In this document: positions 36,613 through 46,248 of the stretch, one piece after another
Layout: each line of letters starts with the position of its first letter
Position numbering within the stretch: position 1 is the stretch's first letter
Assembly: GCF_014192285.1 (NCBI RefSeq)
Contig: NZ_JACHXQ010000001.1
Span: forward strand, 124,001-188,000
Direction: 5' to 3'
DNA: 64,000 nucleotides
Source: Halomonas fontilapidosi
Lineage (GTDB): Bacteria; Pseudomonadota; Gammaproteobacteria; Pseudomonadales; Halomonadaceae
Program-made: the position numbers and the translations under genes
The notes under the pieces: model-generated
What the model was told of the DNA's origin: nothing
What the model saw: only the letters and a program-made list of their open reading frames with translations
The model's database searches: none

Positions 36613-37158
36613 TCAGTAGGCGAAGACCACTCGACGGTTCTGGGCATAGGCTTGCTCGTTCTGGCCGCGTGCCGCCGGCCGCTCCTCGCCGTAGCTGACC
36701 ACCTCGACCTGGGAGGGGGAGACCCCCTGCACGTTGAGATAGCGCTCAACGGCACCGGCGCGGCGTTCGCCGAGCGCAAGATTGTACTCACGGGTGCCGC
36801 GCTCGTCGGTGTGGCCTTGCAGGACCACGCTGGCCCCAGGGTTGGCACGCAGGAAACGCACATGGGCGGTCAGCATCGGCTCGAACTCGCTGCGGATGGT
36901 GTCGCTGTCGTACTCGAAGTAGATCGTGCGGGTCTCCGGAATGCGATCCTCGGCAGCGGCCATCTGACCGGCGCGCTGGCCGCTGACGCCACGGCCATCG
37001 GTGCCGCCCGTGGAGACGCCGCCGCGATCAGTTCCAGTGCCGGTGCCGGCACCTCGCGACAGGTCGCCATCCTGGCCACCTCCCGTGCTGGAACAGCCGG
37101 CCACGAAGGCCAGGGAAAGGGCAATGACCAGGGTTCTGGCAAGGGGCTTGAGCTGCAT
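36613..37158 (-). CDS. pal: Peptidoglycan-associated lipoprotein Pal
   Basis: A 181-residue outer-membrane lipoprotein. The ATG at 37156-37158 follows AAGGAG. The in-frame start at 37182 overlaps tolB. The lipobox is LAFVAGC. A Gly/Ser/Thr-rich linker of about 45 residues (SSTGGGQDGDLSRGAGTG...) precedes the OmpA-type peptidoglycan-binding domain with YFEYDSDTIRSEF and GHTDERGTREYNLALGERRA. It anchors the outer membrane to the wall with TolB. Confidence 0.95.
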   Translation of the reverse strand: MQLKPLARTLVIALSLAFVAGCSSTGGGQDGDLSRGAGTGTGTDRGGVSTGGTDGRGVSGQRAGQMAAAEDRIPETRTIYFEYDSDTIRSEFEPMLTAHVRFLRANPGASVVLQGHTDERGTREYNLALGERRAGAVERYLNVQGVSPSQVEVVSYGEERPAARGQNEQAYAQNRRVVFAY

Positions 37159-37181
37159 CGTGAGACTCCTTGAGGAATACA

Positions 37182-38471
37182 TCAGTTAAGAAACGGTGAC
37201 CACGCAGGCTCGCGGACATCACCCTGCGCTGCCGGCAGCCGGAAGGAGGCACGGCCATCGGCGGAAACCCCACCCAGCACGCCGTTGCCGCCCTGCTGGG
37301 TGGCGAAGATTACCATGGTGCCATTGGGCGCGACACTGGGGGATTCGGCATGCCCCGTATCGCTTAGCGTCACCAGGCGGCCACTTTCCAGGTCCTGGCG
37401 AGCCACCTGATAGCCGTTGCCGCCGCGGTGAATCAGGAAGATGGCCTCGCCGTCCGGCGCGAAGCGTGCTCGGGCATTGTAGTTGCCGGTGAAGGTGAGG
37501 CGTTCCTGCTCGCCGCTGCGCAGGTCATGGCGATAGATCTGTGGGCCACCGCTGCGATCCGAGGTGAACAGCAGGCTGCGACCCTCCGGCGACCAGGCCG
37601 GTTCGGTATCGATGCTGGAGTTGTTGGTGATGCGGCGGATGTCCCGCGAGCCGATGTCCATCACATAGATCTCTGGCTGGCCATCCTTGGACAGCGCCAT
37701 TGCCAGGCGGCGGCCATCCGGTGACCAGGTCGGGGCGCTGTTCAGTCCCTCGAAGGAGGTGGCGCGCACACGCCGACCGGAGGCAATCTCCTGGATATAG
37801 ATCGCCGGGCGCTCGGTCTCGAAGGAGACATAGGCCAGCTTGTCGCCATCCGGCGACCAGGCCGGCGACATGATCGGCTCGTCGGACGAGAGGATCTGCT
37901 GGCTGTTGCGGCCGTCGGCATCGGCGACGTGGAGCGCATACTGGGTGTTGTTACCCACACCGCTGGACGTCACGTAGGCGATTCGGGTCGAGAAGGCCCC
38001 GCGAATGTCGGTGATCTCCTCGAAGACCTGGTCGCTGATGTAGTGCGCGGCGTCACGCAGGCCCTGACGACCGGCGGTCACTGTCTCGCCGAGCAGGCGA
38101 CGCTCACCGCTGATATCCATCAGCTCGTAACGGATGCGATACCCCTCGCCCTCGCGGCTGACCCGCCCCGCCACCAGGTAGCGCACGTCGAGGGCACGCC
38201 AGTCACCGTAGCGGACGTCATCGCTGGAGGTGGGACGCTCGAACATGGCGCTCCGCTCCAGCGGTTCAAAGTAGCCGCTGCGTTCCAGATCATCGGAGAC
38301 AATCCGGGCAATGTCCTGTGGCAGCTCATCGCCGTCGGCGAAAGGCACGATCGCGATGGGCGTGGCACGATCGCTGCCACGGGTGATCTCGATGGTCAGG
38401 TCGGCGGCCTGCACCATGCTGGTCACGAGCATCAGTATTGCGGCCAGCCAGGTGGTCTTGAGTAGGTTCAT
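37182..38471 (-). CDS. tolB: Tol-Pal system protein TolB
   Basis: A 429-residue periplasmic protein with a signal peptide (cleaved after VQA, about residue 22). An N-terminal domain ([22 protein letters not shown]) precedes a six-bladed beta-propeller with repeated SPDGxxLA...S/TPAWSPDG motifs ([40 protein letters not shown]). It mediates between TolA and Pal. Its ATG overlaps the tolA stop. Confidence 0.95.
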   Translation of the reverse strand: MNLLKTTWLAAILMLVTSMVQAADLTIEITRGSDRATPIAIVPFADGDELPQDIARIVSDDLERSGYFEPLERSAMFERPTSSDDVRYGDWRALDVRYLVAGRVSREGEGYRIRYELMDISGERRLLGETVTAGRQGLRDAAHYISDQVFEEITDIRGAFSTRIAYVTSSGVGNNTQYALHVADADGRNSQQILSSDEPIMSPAWSPDGDKLAYVSFETERPAIYIQEIASGRRVRATSFEGLNSAPTWSPDGRRLAMALSKDGQPEIYVMDIGSRDIRRITNNSSIDTEPAWSPEGRSLLFTSDRSGGPQIYRHDLRSGEQERLTFTGNYNARARFAPDGEAIFLIHRGGNGYQVARQDLESGRLVTLSDTGHAESPSVAPNGTMVIFATQQGGNGVLGGVSADGRASFRLPAAQGDVREPAWSPFLN

Positions 38472-39553
38472 CAGCGGATATCCCCCGGTCGGAATCGCAG
38501 GTTGAATTGACGGTAGTCGCGCTGGACCGACGCTGGCAACTGGCGCAGTTCGGCGAAGGGCGCGGCAGCCTCCACGGCCTGGACCGCCGAGCGGTCGAAG
38601 GCACTGTTGCCACTGCTCTGATCAATGGTAGCCGCGAACAGCTCCCCCGAGGGCCCCAAGCGTACCGAGATCATGGCGCTGGCCCCGTCGGGCACGTTGG
38701 GCGGAATCACCCAGGCCTGCTCCACCGCCCGGCGCACCAGGCTGATGAAGCTGTTGGCCGCCTCGCTGGCCTGTCGGGCGTTGGCGGCACGTTCTTCGGC
38801 CCCCTCGATCAGCCGCTGCATCTCGGCCTCGGCCTCCTCTCTTGCGCGTCGGGCTTCTGCCTCGGCCTGACGCTGGCGTTCGGCTTCTGCTTCGGCCTGA
38901 CGCTGACGCTCGGCTTCCGCCTCGGCCTGACGCTGACGTTCGGCTTCCGCTTCGGCCTGGCGTTGGCGTTCGGCTTCTGCTTCGGCCTGACGTTGGCGTT
39001 CGGCTTCTGCTTCGGCCTGGCGACGACGTTCGGCCTCTGCTTCGGCCTGGCGTTGGCGTTCGGCTTCTGCTTCGGCCTGGCGACGACGCTCAGCCTCTGC
39101 TTCGGCCTGGCGTTGGCGTTCGGCTTCTGCTTCGGCCTGGCGACGGCGTTCGGCCTCTGCGTCGGCCTGCTCGGCGCGCCGGGCGGCCTCCTCCTCGGCG
39201 GCGCGGCGGGCCGCCTCGCGGGCCTCGGCGTCTTCCTGGCGCTGGCGTTCTGCCTGCTCGGCCCGGCGGACGGCCTCCTCCGCGGCCTCGCGAGCCGCCT
39301 GCTCCTCGGCACGCGCCGCGGCCTCCTCCTCGGCCTGGCGGGCCGCCGCCCGGCCGCGGGCTTCCTCGGCGCGCTGGGCCTGGTCGGTGGTGGTCTCGGT
39401 ACTGACGAGCGTCGCCTGGACGATGCTGGTGCTCGGCGGTTCGACCTGCCGCTCGGGAAAGCGAATCACGCTGCCCACCAGCACCGCCAGATGCAGGGCA
39501 ACGGCAAGCACCAGCGGCACGCCATAGCCCACGCGTCGGTCATGTCTGGCCAT
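38471..39553 (-). CDS. tolA: Tol-Pal system protein TolA with tandem decapeptide repeat
   Basis: A 360-residue inner-membrane protein. One N-terminal helix ([19 protein letters not shown]) precedes a long periplasmic alpha-helical arm. The globular C-terminal domain (about 275-360: [23 protein letters not shown] ... [15 protein letters not shown]) contacts Pal and TolB. The arm contains ten perfect-length copies of a decapeptide AEAERxRQAE (x is Q or R), encoded at 38851-39150. It transmits energy from TolQR for outer-membrane constriction. It lies between tolR and tolB. Confidence 0.94.
   Translation of the reverse strand: MARHDRRVGYGVPLVLAVALHLAVLVGSVIRFPERQVEPPSTSIVQATLVSTETTTDQAQRAEEARGRAAARQAEEEAAARAEEQAAREAAEEAVRRAEQAERQRQEDAEAREAARRAAEEEAARRAEQADAEAERRRQAEAEAERQRQAEAEAERRRQAEAEAERQRQAEAEAERRRQAEAEAERQRQAEAEAERQRQAEAEAERQRQAEAEAERQRQAEAEAERQRQAEAEARRAREEAEAEMQRLIEGAEERAANARQASEAANSFISLVRRAVEQAWVIPPNVPDGASAMISVRLGPSGELFAATIDQSSGNSAFDRSAVQAVEAAAPFAELRQLPASVQRDYRQFNLRFRPGDIR
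38851..39150 (-). repeat. Ten tandem 30-bp units in tolA
   Basis: Ten consecutive 30-bp units encode AEAERxRQAE. Five units between 39001 and 39150 alternate in a 60-bp higher-order pattern (CGACGACGTT-type then CGTTGGCGTT-type), pointing to recent two-unit duplication. The copy number may vary between strains without a frameshift. Confidence 0.85.
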
Positions 39554-39562
39554 GTGGGCTCC

Positions 39563-40006
39563 TCAACGTTCCTCGGGGGGCGGTTCCGAGATCAGCCCGA
39601 CATTGCTCACTCCCGCGGTCTGCAGGGTGCTCATAAGAGAAACCACCGCGCCATAGCCCACCTCTCGATGCCCCTTTACCAGCACTTGAGTCCCTGGGCG
39701 ACGCTCCAGCAGGATGATCACACGATCAGCTATCTGCTCGAGCGATATCGGGTCCTGATCTTCGCCGCCGATAGAGAGATAGAAACGTCCCTCTTTATCG
39801 ACAGTGGCGATGATGGGCTCCTGATTTTCAATGTCCTCGATGGGTTCGGAACTGACCTGCGGCAGGTCAACCTGCACCCCCTGGGTGAGCATGGGCGCAG
39901 TAATCATGAAGATCACCAGCAGCACCAACATGACGTCGATGAAGGGCACGACGTTGATCTCGCCCATGGGCTTGCGACGCCCGCCACGATTGAAGGGTCC
40001 TAGCAT
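39563..40006 (-). CDS. tolR: Tol-Pal system protein TolR
   Basis: A 147-residue ExbD/TolR-family protein. A single membrane helix near residues 16-40 contains the functional Asp (INVVPFIDVMLVLLVIFM, D24-like). A periplasmic domain follows (ERRPGTQVLVKGHREVGYGAVV). With TolQ it forms the proton-driven motor for TolA. It is 9 bp from tolA and 13 bp from tolQ. Confidence 0.95.
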   Translation of the reverse strand: MLGPFNRGGRRKPMGEINVVPFIDVMLVLLVIFMITAPMLTQGVQVDLPQVSSEPIEDIENQEPIIATVDKEGRFYLSIGGEDQDPISLEQIADRVIILLERRPGTQVLVKGHREVGYGAVVSLMSTLQTAGVSNVGLISEPPPEER

Positions 40007-40019
40007 GACGGCCTCTCGC

Positions 40020-40715
40020 TCAGTCGCTACCGCGGTCGGTACGACCCTGCAGGTTGCGGTGCAGGATGGAGTGGAACTCCTCGGCGAAATCTTCGTACTT
40101 GCCCAGCATCCGTCCGGACTCGGCGGATAGTCGGTTGTAGAAGATCACCGCCGGAATCGCCGCGAACAGCCCCATGGCGGTGGCGATCAGCGCTTCAGCG
40201 ATCCAGGGGGCCACCGTGGCCAGGGTCGCCTGTTGCGCCATGGAAAGCGACTGGAAGGAGCCCATGATGCCCCAGACCGTGCCGAACAGCCCGATGTAGG
40301 GGCTCGCCGAGGCGACGGTGGCCAGAAACACCAGGTGCAGGTTGAGACGGTCCTCCTCGCGGGACCAGGCCACGCGCATGCTGCGCTGAACGCCCTCGAG
40401 AATGGCCTGGGGGCTGCGGGTCTTGGCCAGCAGGCGGTTGAACTCGCGAAACCCGGCACGGAAGACGTGCTCGGCCCCCTGGGTCTCCTGCTCCGGGGGT
40501 GTTTCCCGATAGAGCTCATTGAGGTCGACGCCGGACCAGAAGCGGTCCTCGAAAGCGCGATGCGCCTTGCGCGCCCGGCGCATCACGAAGGTGCGTTGGA
40601 AGATCACCACCCAGGAGAGCAGGGAGCCGATCACCAGGATCAGCATCACCATCTGCACCACGCCGCTGGCGTTCATGATCAGGTGGGGTATGGACAGGGT
40701 GTCGTTCACGGGCAT
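40020..40715 (-). CDS. tolQ: Tol-Pal system protein TolQ
   Basis: A 231-residue ExbB/TolQ/MotA-family inner-membrane protein with three helices. The first is near residues 15-40 ([20 protein letters not shown]), and two lie in the conserved [20 protein letters not shown] and [20 protein letters not shown] blocks. It forms the stator with TolR. It starts 42 bp after the ruvB stop. The thioesterase gene ybgC, usually between them, is missing. Confidence 0.95.
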   Translation of the reverse strand: MPVNDTLSIPHLIMNASGVVQMVMLILVIGSLLSWVVIFQRTFVMRRARKAHRAFEDRFWSGVDLNELYRETPPEQETQGAEHVFRAGFREFNRLLAKTRSPQAILEGVQRSMRVAWSREEDRLNLHLVFLATVASASPYIGLFGTVWGIMGSFQSLSMAQQATLATVAPWIAEALIATAMGLFAAIPAVIFYNRLSAESGRMLGKYEDFAEEFHSILHRNLQGRTDRGSD

Positions 40716-40757
40716 CCTCGTCGGTCTTGGTCAGTCGTCACGGGAGTGGAAGATTGC

Positions 40758-41783
40758 CTAGTCGGGGGCCCGCTCATGGGGCGCCAGGTCGAAGTGTTGC
40801 CAGGCCTGTCGGGTCACTATCCGGCCACGTGCAGTGCGCATCATCAGACCCTGCTGGATCAGGTAGGGTTCGATGACGTCCTCGATGGTGTCACGCTCCT
40901 CGCTGATCGCCGCGGCCAGCGAGTCGATGCCCACCGGGCCGCCGTCGAACTTCTCGATCATCGCCAGCAGCAGGCGCCGGTCCATGTGATCAAGACCGTG
41001 ATGGTCAACGTGGAGCATGTTCAGGGCCAGGTCGGCGATTTCGGCATCCACACGACCCTGGGCGCGTACCTCGGCGAAGTCGCGGACCCGCCGCAGCAGC
41101 CGGTTGGCGATACGCGGCGTACCGCGGGAACGGCGCGCCACTTCCCGGGCGCCGTCCCGGTCGCTCTCGACGCCCAGCAGCCGGGCCGAACGGACGACGA
41201 TCTCGGTGAGCTCGTCGATGCTGTAGAACTCCAGACGCTGGACGATCCCGAAGCGGTCGCGCAGCGGCGAGGTCAAAAGACCCGCCCGGGTGGTGGCGCC
41301 GACCAGCGTGAACGGGGGAAGGTCGAGCTTGATCGAGCGTGCCGCCGGCCCTTCGCCGATCACGATGTCGAGCTGGAAATCCTCCATGGCGGGATAGAGG
41401 ATCTCTTCCACCACCGGCGACAGGCGGTGAATCTCGTCGATGAACAGCACGTCGCCGGGTTGCAGGTTGGTGAGCATGGCGGCGAGATCGCCGGCCCGCT
41501 CGAGCACCGGCCCCGAGGTCGACTTGAGTCCCACGCCCATCTCGGTGGCGACGATATTGGCAAGCGTGGTCTTGCCAAGCCCCGGCGGGCCGAACACCAG
41601 GGTATGGTCGAGGCTCTCATCGCGGCCGCGGGCGGCGCTGATGAAGATGTCGAGCTGCTCGCGAACCCGCGGCTGACCGATGTAATCGACAAGCCGTTTG
41701 GGCCGGATGGCATGGTCGGCGCCGCCCTCCCCGTCGCGGGGGTCGGCGGCGATCAGGCGATCAGTCTCGAGCATGGCGGTCAT
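40758..41783 (-). CDS. ruvB: Holliday junction helicase RuvB
   Basis: A 341-residue AAA+ ATPase that drives branch migration with RuvA. Walker A is [10 protein letters not shown], Walker [11 protein letters not shown], and the arginine/sensor region is [18 protein letters not shown]. The C-terminal winged helix binds DNA ([19 protein letters not shown]). Its length and N-terminus ([18 protein letters not shown]) match the family. It follows ruvA by 35 bp. Confidence 0.97.
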   Translation of the reverse strand: MTAMLETDRLIAADPRDGEGGADHAIRPKRLVDYIGQPRVREQLDIFISAARGRDESLDHTLVFGPPGLGKTTLANIVATEMGVGLKSTSGPVLERAGDLAAMLTNLQPGDVLFIDEIHRLSPVVEEILYPAMEDFQLDIVIGEGPAARSIKLDLPPFTLVGATTRAGLLTSPLRDRFGIVQRLEFYSIDELTEIVVRSARLLGVESDRDGAREVARRSRGTPRIANRLLRRVRDFAEVRAQGRVDAEIADLALNMLHVDHHGLDHMDRRLLLAMIEKFDGGPVGIDSLAAAISEERDTIEDVIEPYLIQQGLMMRTARGRIVTRQAWQHFDLAPHERAPD

Positions 41784-41818
41784 CCGGCATCGGAGAACGG
41801 CAGAGAGAGGTCATGGCG

Positions 41819-42433
41819 TCACCCCGCCAGGCGGCGCGTCAGCGCCGCCTTGATCATCGCCTCGGTGGACCCGGCCTCCTCGAGGCCGACCAGCATACGA
41901 GCCGCCTCGGCGGGCTTGTAGCCCAGGCTAACGAGCGCTGCCTCGGCATCGGCGACGGGGTCCGTGGCGCTGGACGAGGCGCCGCCCGCGAGATCCTGCG
42001 CACCGACCGCCAGTTCGCCCGGCTGCTCCCAGTGAGGAAAGCGGTCGCGCATCTCGATGATCAGCCGCTCGGCCGTCTTCTTGCCCACCCCCGGAAGCCG
42101 CGTCAGTGCCTTGACATCGTCGTCCATCACGCAGCGCACGAAGGCCTCCTCATCCATGCCGGAGAGAATCCCCAGGGCCAGCTTGGGGCCGATGCCATTG
42201 ACCTTGATCAGCGCCCGAAAGAGCGAACGCTCCTGCTCTCGGGCAAAGCCGTAAAGCAGGTGGGCATCATCACGGATGGTCAGGTGGGTGAAGAGCGATA
42301 CCGGCTCACCGCTGCCGGGCATGGCCACCAGGGTGGTCATGGAGGCTTCCAGCTCGTAGCCGACACCGGCCACGTCCACCACCATCCAGGGGGGGCGCTT
42401 CTCGAGCAGCGTGCCGGTCAGGCGTCCTATCAT
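41819..42433 (-). CDS. ruvA: Holliday junction binding protein RuvA
   Basis: A 204-residue protein that binds four-way junctions and loads RuvB. MIGRLTGTLLEKRPPWMVVDVAGVGYE is the family start. The two helix-hairpin-helix motifs are at LIKVNGIGPKLALGILS and LTRLPGVGKKTAERLIIEM. The C-terminal domain III (AEAALVSLGYKPAEAARMLVGL) contacts RuvB. A candidate promoter lies in the 142-bp gap after ruvC. Confidence 0.96.
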   Translation of the reverse strand: MIGRLTGTLLEKRPPWMVVDVAGVGYELEASMTTLVAMPGSGEPVSLFTHLTIRDDAHLLYGFAREQERSLFRALIKVNGIGPKLALGILSGMDEEAFVRCVMDDDVKALTRLPGVGKKTAERLIIEMRDRFPHWEQPGELAVGAQDLAGGASSSATDPVADAEAALVSLGYKPAEAARMLVGLEEAGSTEAMIKAALTRRLAG

Positions 42434-42492
42434 GGAAATTCACTGTCCCTTGGGTTGGAGTCCATTACGGCCCGCAGGACCGTTATCAGGCC

Positions 42493-42521
42493 ACTATACT
42501 GCTCGCCCGTGCCGCATGCCA
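42493..42521 (-). promoter_or_regulatory. Candidate -10 element upstream of ruvA
   Basis: On the minus strand TATAGT stands at 42493-42498, 60 bp before the ruvA ATG. The -35 region 17 bp upstream (TGGCAT) is poor. I found no LexA box here, although ruvAB is SOS-controlled in E. coli. Confidence 0.3.
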
Positions 42522-42575
42522 GCCCGCGAGAACAGCGTTCGACAATGTCGCCACCGTCGCTATTCGGCAACGGGA

Positions 42576-43115
42576 TCACGGTCGGAAATCGCGCCACGAG
42601 GTTCCCTTGCGACGGCTGCGATGCCCGCCATAGCTGCCCTCGCGCAACAGCCCCAGGCGCGCATGAGCATGGGTCAGTGCGATGGCCAGCGCGTCGGCGG
42701 CGTCCGCCTGGGGGATGGCCGAAAGACCGAGGATCGCCGTGACCATATGCTGCACCTGGGCCTTGTCGGCGCTGCCGCTGCCGGCCACCGCCTGCTTGAT
42801 CTGGCGAGGGCCGTACTCGCTGACCGGCAGGCCATGGTTGGCGGCACACACGATCGCCGTCCCGCGCGCCTGGCCAAGCTTGAGGGCGGAGTCGGCATTC
42901 TTCGACATGAACACCTGCTCGATGGCGAATTCGCCGGGGGCGTGAACCGCAATCAGTTCGCTGACCCCGGCATAGACCTGGGCCAGCCGCTGGGCCAGCT
43001 CATCGGCCTGGATACGGATACAGCCGCTGGCCACGTAGCGCGGCGTAAGCGCGGTGACGTCGAGCACGCCGTAGCCGGTGATACGCGAGCCGGGGTCGAT
43101 GCCGAGAATCAGCAT
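42576..43115 (-). CDS. ruvC: Holliday junction resolvase RuvC
   Basis: A 179-residue endonuclease that cuts Holliday junctions after Ruv[19 protein letters not shown] holds the first catalytic Asp (D7). [24 protein letters not shown] holds the Glu, and the C-terminal [16 protein letters not shown] holds the Asp pair. The last 20 residues are rich in Arg and Lys. It starts 9 bp after yebC. Confidence 0.96.
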   Translation of the reverse strand: MLILGIDPGSRITGYGVLDVTALTPRYVASGCIRIQADELAQRLAQVYAGVSELIAVHAPGEFAIEQVFMSKNADSALKLGQARGTAIVCAANHGLPVSEYGPRQIKQAVAGSGSADKAQVQHMVTAILGLSAIPQADAADALAIALTHAHARLGLLREGSYGGHRSRRKGTSWRDFRP

Positions 43116-43124
43116 CGCCGCGGG

Positions 43125-43874
43125 TCACTCGAGCTGGTCGAGGACATCGTCGGCGAACTCCGCATTGGTGGTGACGTTCTGGACATCGTCCAGGTCCTCG
43201 AGCATGTCGAGCAGCCTGAGAATCCGCTGGGCGAGTTCCGGCTCGGCGATCGGCGTGGTGGATGCCGGATAGAGCCCCACGTCGCTATACTCGGGCTCGA
43301 TGCCTGCCGCCGCCAGCGCATCCTTCACTCGGCCGTAGGCGTCGGGCGTGGTGACCACCTCGAGGCGGCCATCGTCACGCACCTCGATCTCCTCGGGTTC
43401 CGCCTCCAGGGTGGCCTCGATGGCGGTCTCTTCGCTCACGCCCTCGGGCAGCAGCAGGCGGCCCTGGCGGTGGAACATGAAGGCCACCGAGCCGGTCGTG
43501 CCGAGGTTGCCGCCATGCTTGTTGAACGCATGTCGCACCTCGGAGACCGTTCGATTGCGGTTATCGGTCAAACACTCGACCATTATCGCCACGCCCTCGG
43601 GCCCATAGCCCTCGTAAACGCACTCCTCCATGGCATCGCCGTCGGCGTTGCCGGCGCCCCGATCCACCGCCCGCTGGATGGTGTCCTTGGTCATGTTGTT
43701 TGCCAGGGCCTTGTCGATGGCGGTGCGCAGCCGAGGATTGTCGGCCGGCTCGCCGCCACCCTGGCGGGCGGCCACGCTCAGTTCGCGGATCAGCTTGTTG
43801 AAGATCTTGCCTCGCCGGGCGTCCTGGGCCGCCTTGCGGTGCTTGATATTGGCCCACTTGCTATGGCCTGCCAT
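43125..43874 (-). CDS. yebC: YebC/PmpR-family regulatory protein
   Basis: A 249-residue protein of the YebC/TACO1 family. [31 protein letters not shown] is diagnostic, as are [23 protein letters not shown] and [17 protein letters not shown]. Members act as transcription factors or relieve ribosome stalling at proline runs. Which applies here cannot be told. It lies between aspS and ruvC, as in most gammaproteobacteria. Confidence 0.95.
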   Translation of the reverse strand: MAGHSKWANIKHRKAAQDARRGKIFNKLIRELSVAARQGGGEPADNPRLRTAIDKALANNMTKDTIQRAVDRGAGNADGDAMEECVYEGYGPEGVAIMVECLTDNRNRTVSEVRHAFNKHGGNLGTTGSVAFMFHRQGRLLLPEGVSEETAIEATLEAEPEEIEVRDDGRLEVVTTPDAYGRVKDALAAAGIEPEYSDVGLYPASTTPIAEPELAQRILRLLDMLEDLDDVQNVTTNAEFADDVLDQLE

Positions 43875-43899
43875 TCACCTCTCCTTGCCTTGAACATGA

Positions 43900-43923
43900 C
43901 ACCGGCGCCCTGGGGCGCCGGTG
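43900..43923 (-). terminator. Hairpin between aspS and yebC
   Basis: CACCGGCGCC/GGCGCCGGTG, a perfect 10-bp stem with a 4-nt loop, in the 74-bp spacer after the aspS stop. It may partly separate aspS from the yebC-ruv genes. Confidence 0.55.
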
Positions 43924-43948
43924 GGATGACATCGGGTCGGGGTCGCCG

Positions 43949-45730
43949 TCACTCGCCGGCGGTTTCCGCCTTGGCCTTCTGCCGCAGGCGAATGTTGAGC
44001 TCCTTGAGCTGTTCGGCATCGACCTCGCTGGGCGCATCGGTCATCAGGCAAGCCGCGCTCTGGGTCTTCGGGAAGGCGATCACCTCGCGGATGCTGCGCG
44101 CGCCGGTCATCAGCATCACCAGGCGGTCGAGGCCGAAGGCCAGGCCGCCATGGGGCGGAGCACCATACTGCAGGGCGTCGAGCAGGAAGCCGAACTTTTC
44201 CCGCGCTTCCTGCTCGCCGATGCCGAGAAGTTCCAGCACCGCACTCTGCATGCCGCGGTCGTGAATACGAATCGAACCACCACCCAGCTCGGTGCCGTTG
44301 AGCACCATGTCGTAGGCCCGGGACAGCGCCGCCACCGGATTGGCCTTGAGGGTTTCCACGTCGCAGGCGGGCGCGGTGAAGGGGTGGTGCAGGGCCTGCA
44401 TGCGGGCGCTGCCGTCATCCTCGAACATCGGGAAGTCGACCACCCACAGCGGGGCCCAGTCGCGCGTGTACAGGTTGAGATCCTCGCCGAGCTTGACGCG
44501 CAAGGCACCGAGCGCCTCGTTGACGATGCGCGCATTGTCGGCCCCGAAGAACACCAGGTCGCCATCCTCGGCACCGATGCGGTCAAGCAGCTCCTCGACC
44601 ACGTTCTCCATGAACTTGACGATCGGCGACTGCAGGCCCTCGAGCCCCTTGCTGCGATCGTTGACCTTAATCCAGGCCAGGCCCTTGGCGCCATAGATGC
44701 CGACGAAGCGGGTGTATTCATCGATCTCCTTGCGCGACAGGCCGGCCCCGTTGGGGACCTTGAGCGCGGCCACACGGCCATCCTCGGCATTGGCGGGGCC
44801 GGAGAACACCTTGAAGTCGACCTGCTTCATCAGGTCGTCGACATCGGTCAGCATCAGCGGAATGCGCAGGTCCGGCTTGTCGGAGCCGTAGCGGGTCATC
44901 GCCTCGTCCCAGCTCATGCGCGGGAAGACCGGCAGCTCGACGTCGAGCACGTCCTGGAACAGCTGGCGCACCATCGACTCGGTGATCGCCATGATGTCGT
45001 CCTCGTTGACGAAGGACGCCTCGAGGTCGATCTGGGTGAATTCCGGCTGTCGATCGGCGCGCAGGTCCTCGTCGCGGAAGCACTTGGCGATCTGGTAGTA
45101 GCGATCGAAACCGGACACCATCAACAGCTGCTTGAACAGCTGCGGCGACTGCGGCAGGGCAAAGAAACTGCCCGGGTGAGTGCGGCTGGGGACGAGATAG
45201 TCACGCGCCCCTTCGGGCGTGGCGCGGGTGAGAACCGGGGTCTCGATATCCAGGAAGCCCTGCCCCTCGAGAAACGCCCGTACGCTATGCGTGATGCGCG
45301 AACGCAGGCGCAGCTTGTCGACCATCTCGGGACGGCGCAGGTCGATATAGCGGTGCTTGAGGCGAACCTCCTCGCCCACCTTGCCATGCTCATCGAGCTG
45401 GAAGGGTGGCGTGACGGCGCTGTTCAGCACCTCGACCTCGCTGGCCAGCACCTCGATCAGCCCGGTAGGCATCTTGGCATTCTGCGTGCCTTCTGGACGC
45501 AGCCGGACGCGGCCGACGATGCGCAGCACGTACTCGTTACGGGCACTGTCCGCGTTGGCAAAGGCCTCGGCGGTATCGGGATCGACCACGACCTGGGCGA
45601 TGCCATCGCGATCGCGCATGTCGAGGAAGATCACGCCCCCGTGGTCCCGGCGGCGGTGGACCCAGCCACAGAGGGTGACCGTCTGATCCACCTGGCTCTC
45701 GTTCAGCTGGCCGCAATAATGGCTGCGCAT
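43949..45730 (-). CDS. aspS: Aspartyl-tRNA synthetase
   Basis: A 593-residue class II synthetase that charges tRNA-Asp. The start [32 protein letters not shown] is typical. Motif 2 is in [28 protein letters not shown], the GAD insertion domain lies in the middle, and motif 3 is [16 protein letters not shown]. The ATG at 45730 is clear; the long open frame upstream is antisense and frame overlap. It follows the fmdB-like gene by 50 bp. Confidence 0.96.
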   Translation of the reverse strand: MRSHYCGQLNESQVDQTVTLCGWVHRRRDHGGVIFLDMRDRDGIAQVVVDPDTAEAFANADSARNEYVLRIVGRVRLRPEGTQNAKMPTGLIEVLASEVEVLNSAVTPPFQLDEHGKVGEEVRLKHRYIDLRRPEMVDKLRLRSRITHSVRAFLEGQGFLDIETPVLTRATPEGARDYLVPSRTHPGSFFALPQSPQLFKQLLMVSGFDRYYQIAKCFRDEDLRADRQPEFTQIDLEASFVNEDDIMAITESMVRQLFQDVLDVELPVFPRMSWDEAMTRYGSDKPDLRIPLMLTDVDDLMKQVDFKVFSGPANAEDGRVAALKVPNGAGLSRKEIDEYTRFVGIYGAKGLAWIKVNDRSKGLEGLQSPIVKFMENVVEELLDRIGAEDGDLVFFGADNARIVNEALGALRVKLGEDLNLYTRDWAPLWVVDFPMFEDDGSARMQALHHPFTAPACDVETLKANPVAALSRAYDMVLNGTELGGGSIRIHDRGMQSAVLELLGIGEQEAREKFGFLLDALQYGAPPHGGLAFGLDRLVMLMTGARSIREVIAFPKTQSAACLMTDAPSEVDAEQLKELNIRLRQKAKAETAGE

Positions 45731-45780
45731 GTCAAATCCTGTTCCGTTACATGAAATGGTGAAAGGCAACGTCGAGCGGC

Positions 45781-46038
45781 TCAGGCCGCCGCCCCGTCCT
45801 TGCTCGGCGTCTTGTCGGGCTTGCCGCCCTCGCCGCCGGCCAGGTTCTTCTTGCCGCCGGTCTTGAAATCCGTCTCGTACCAGCCGCCGCCGGCCAGTCG
45901 GAAGCCGGCCGCGGAGACCAGGCGCTTGAGCGCTGCCGCCTCGCAGGTCGGGCAGTCTTTGAGCGGCTCTGCACTGATCTTCTGAAGCTTTTCCAGGCGA
46001 TGGCCGCAGGCCTTGCACTCATATTCGTAGATGGGCAT
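45781..46038 (-). CDS. FmdB-family zinc-ribbon protein
   Basis: An 85-residue protein starting [22 protein letters not shown]. The ATG at 46038 follows GGGAG. A longer frame from 46146 is unsupported. The four Cys of the zinc ribbon are in YECKACG and DCPTCEA. The C-terminal tail is Gly- and Lys-rich ([14 protein letters not shown]) and looks disordered. Members are called putative regulatory proteins; their role is unknown. It is often found before aspS. Confidence 0.88.
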   Translation of the reverse strand: MPIYEYECKACGHRLEKLQKISAEPLKDCPTCEAAALKRLVSAAGFRLAGGGWYETDFKTGGKKNLAGGEGGKPDKTPSKDGAAA

Positions 46039-46166
46039 GGTTTGATCACTCCCGATGTAATGACATTCCCATGGGTCAAGCACAGGCGGTAGCCACCGCT
46101 TCGCGCTTCCGTGGTGCGATATAGGGCCGGGCTGCGGATAATCCAAGCCTGCCTTGAAAGCCGGTG

Positions 46167-46172
46167 ATTATA
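46167..46172 (-). promoter_or_regulatory. -10 element upstream of the fmdB-aspS unit
   Basis: A perfect TATAAT on the minus strand, 129 bp before the fmdB-like ATG, in a 210-bp divergent gap. I see no good -35 at 16-18 bp. Confidence 0.35.
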
Positions 46173-46248
46173 GCCTGTCGCGCCGGGCAAGGCCCACCCC
46201 TGCAGCGGCCTGTTGCCTGGCCCGCCTGCGTCAAAAAGGAAAAAGCGC

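Noticed and set aside
38851-39150. Periodic 30-bp repeat considered as a CRISPR array
   Set aside because: The units are contiguous without unique spacers and code in frame for the TolA helix.
38507-40003. 498-codon plus-strand frame with Leu/Phe/Gly repeats opposite tolA
   Set aside because: It is the antisense translation of the tolA repeat and has no ribosome-binding site or conserved motif.
42434-42575. LexA (SOS) box before ruvA
   Set aside because: I looked for CTG-N10-CAG with an AT-rich centre and found none that is convincing.
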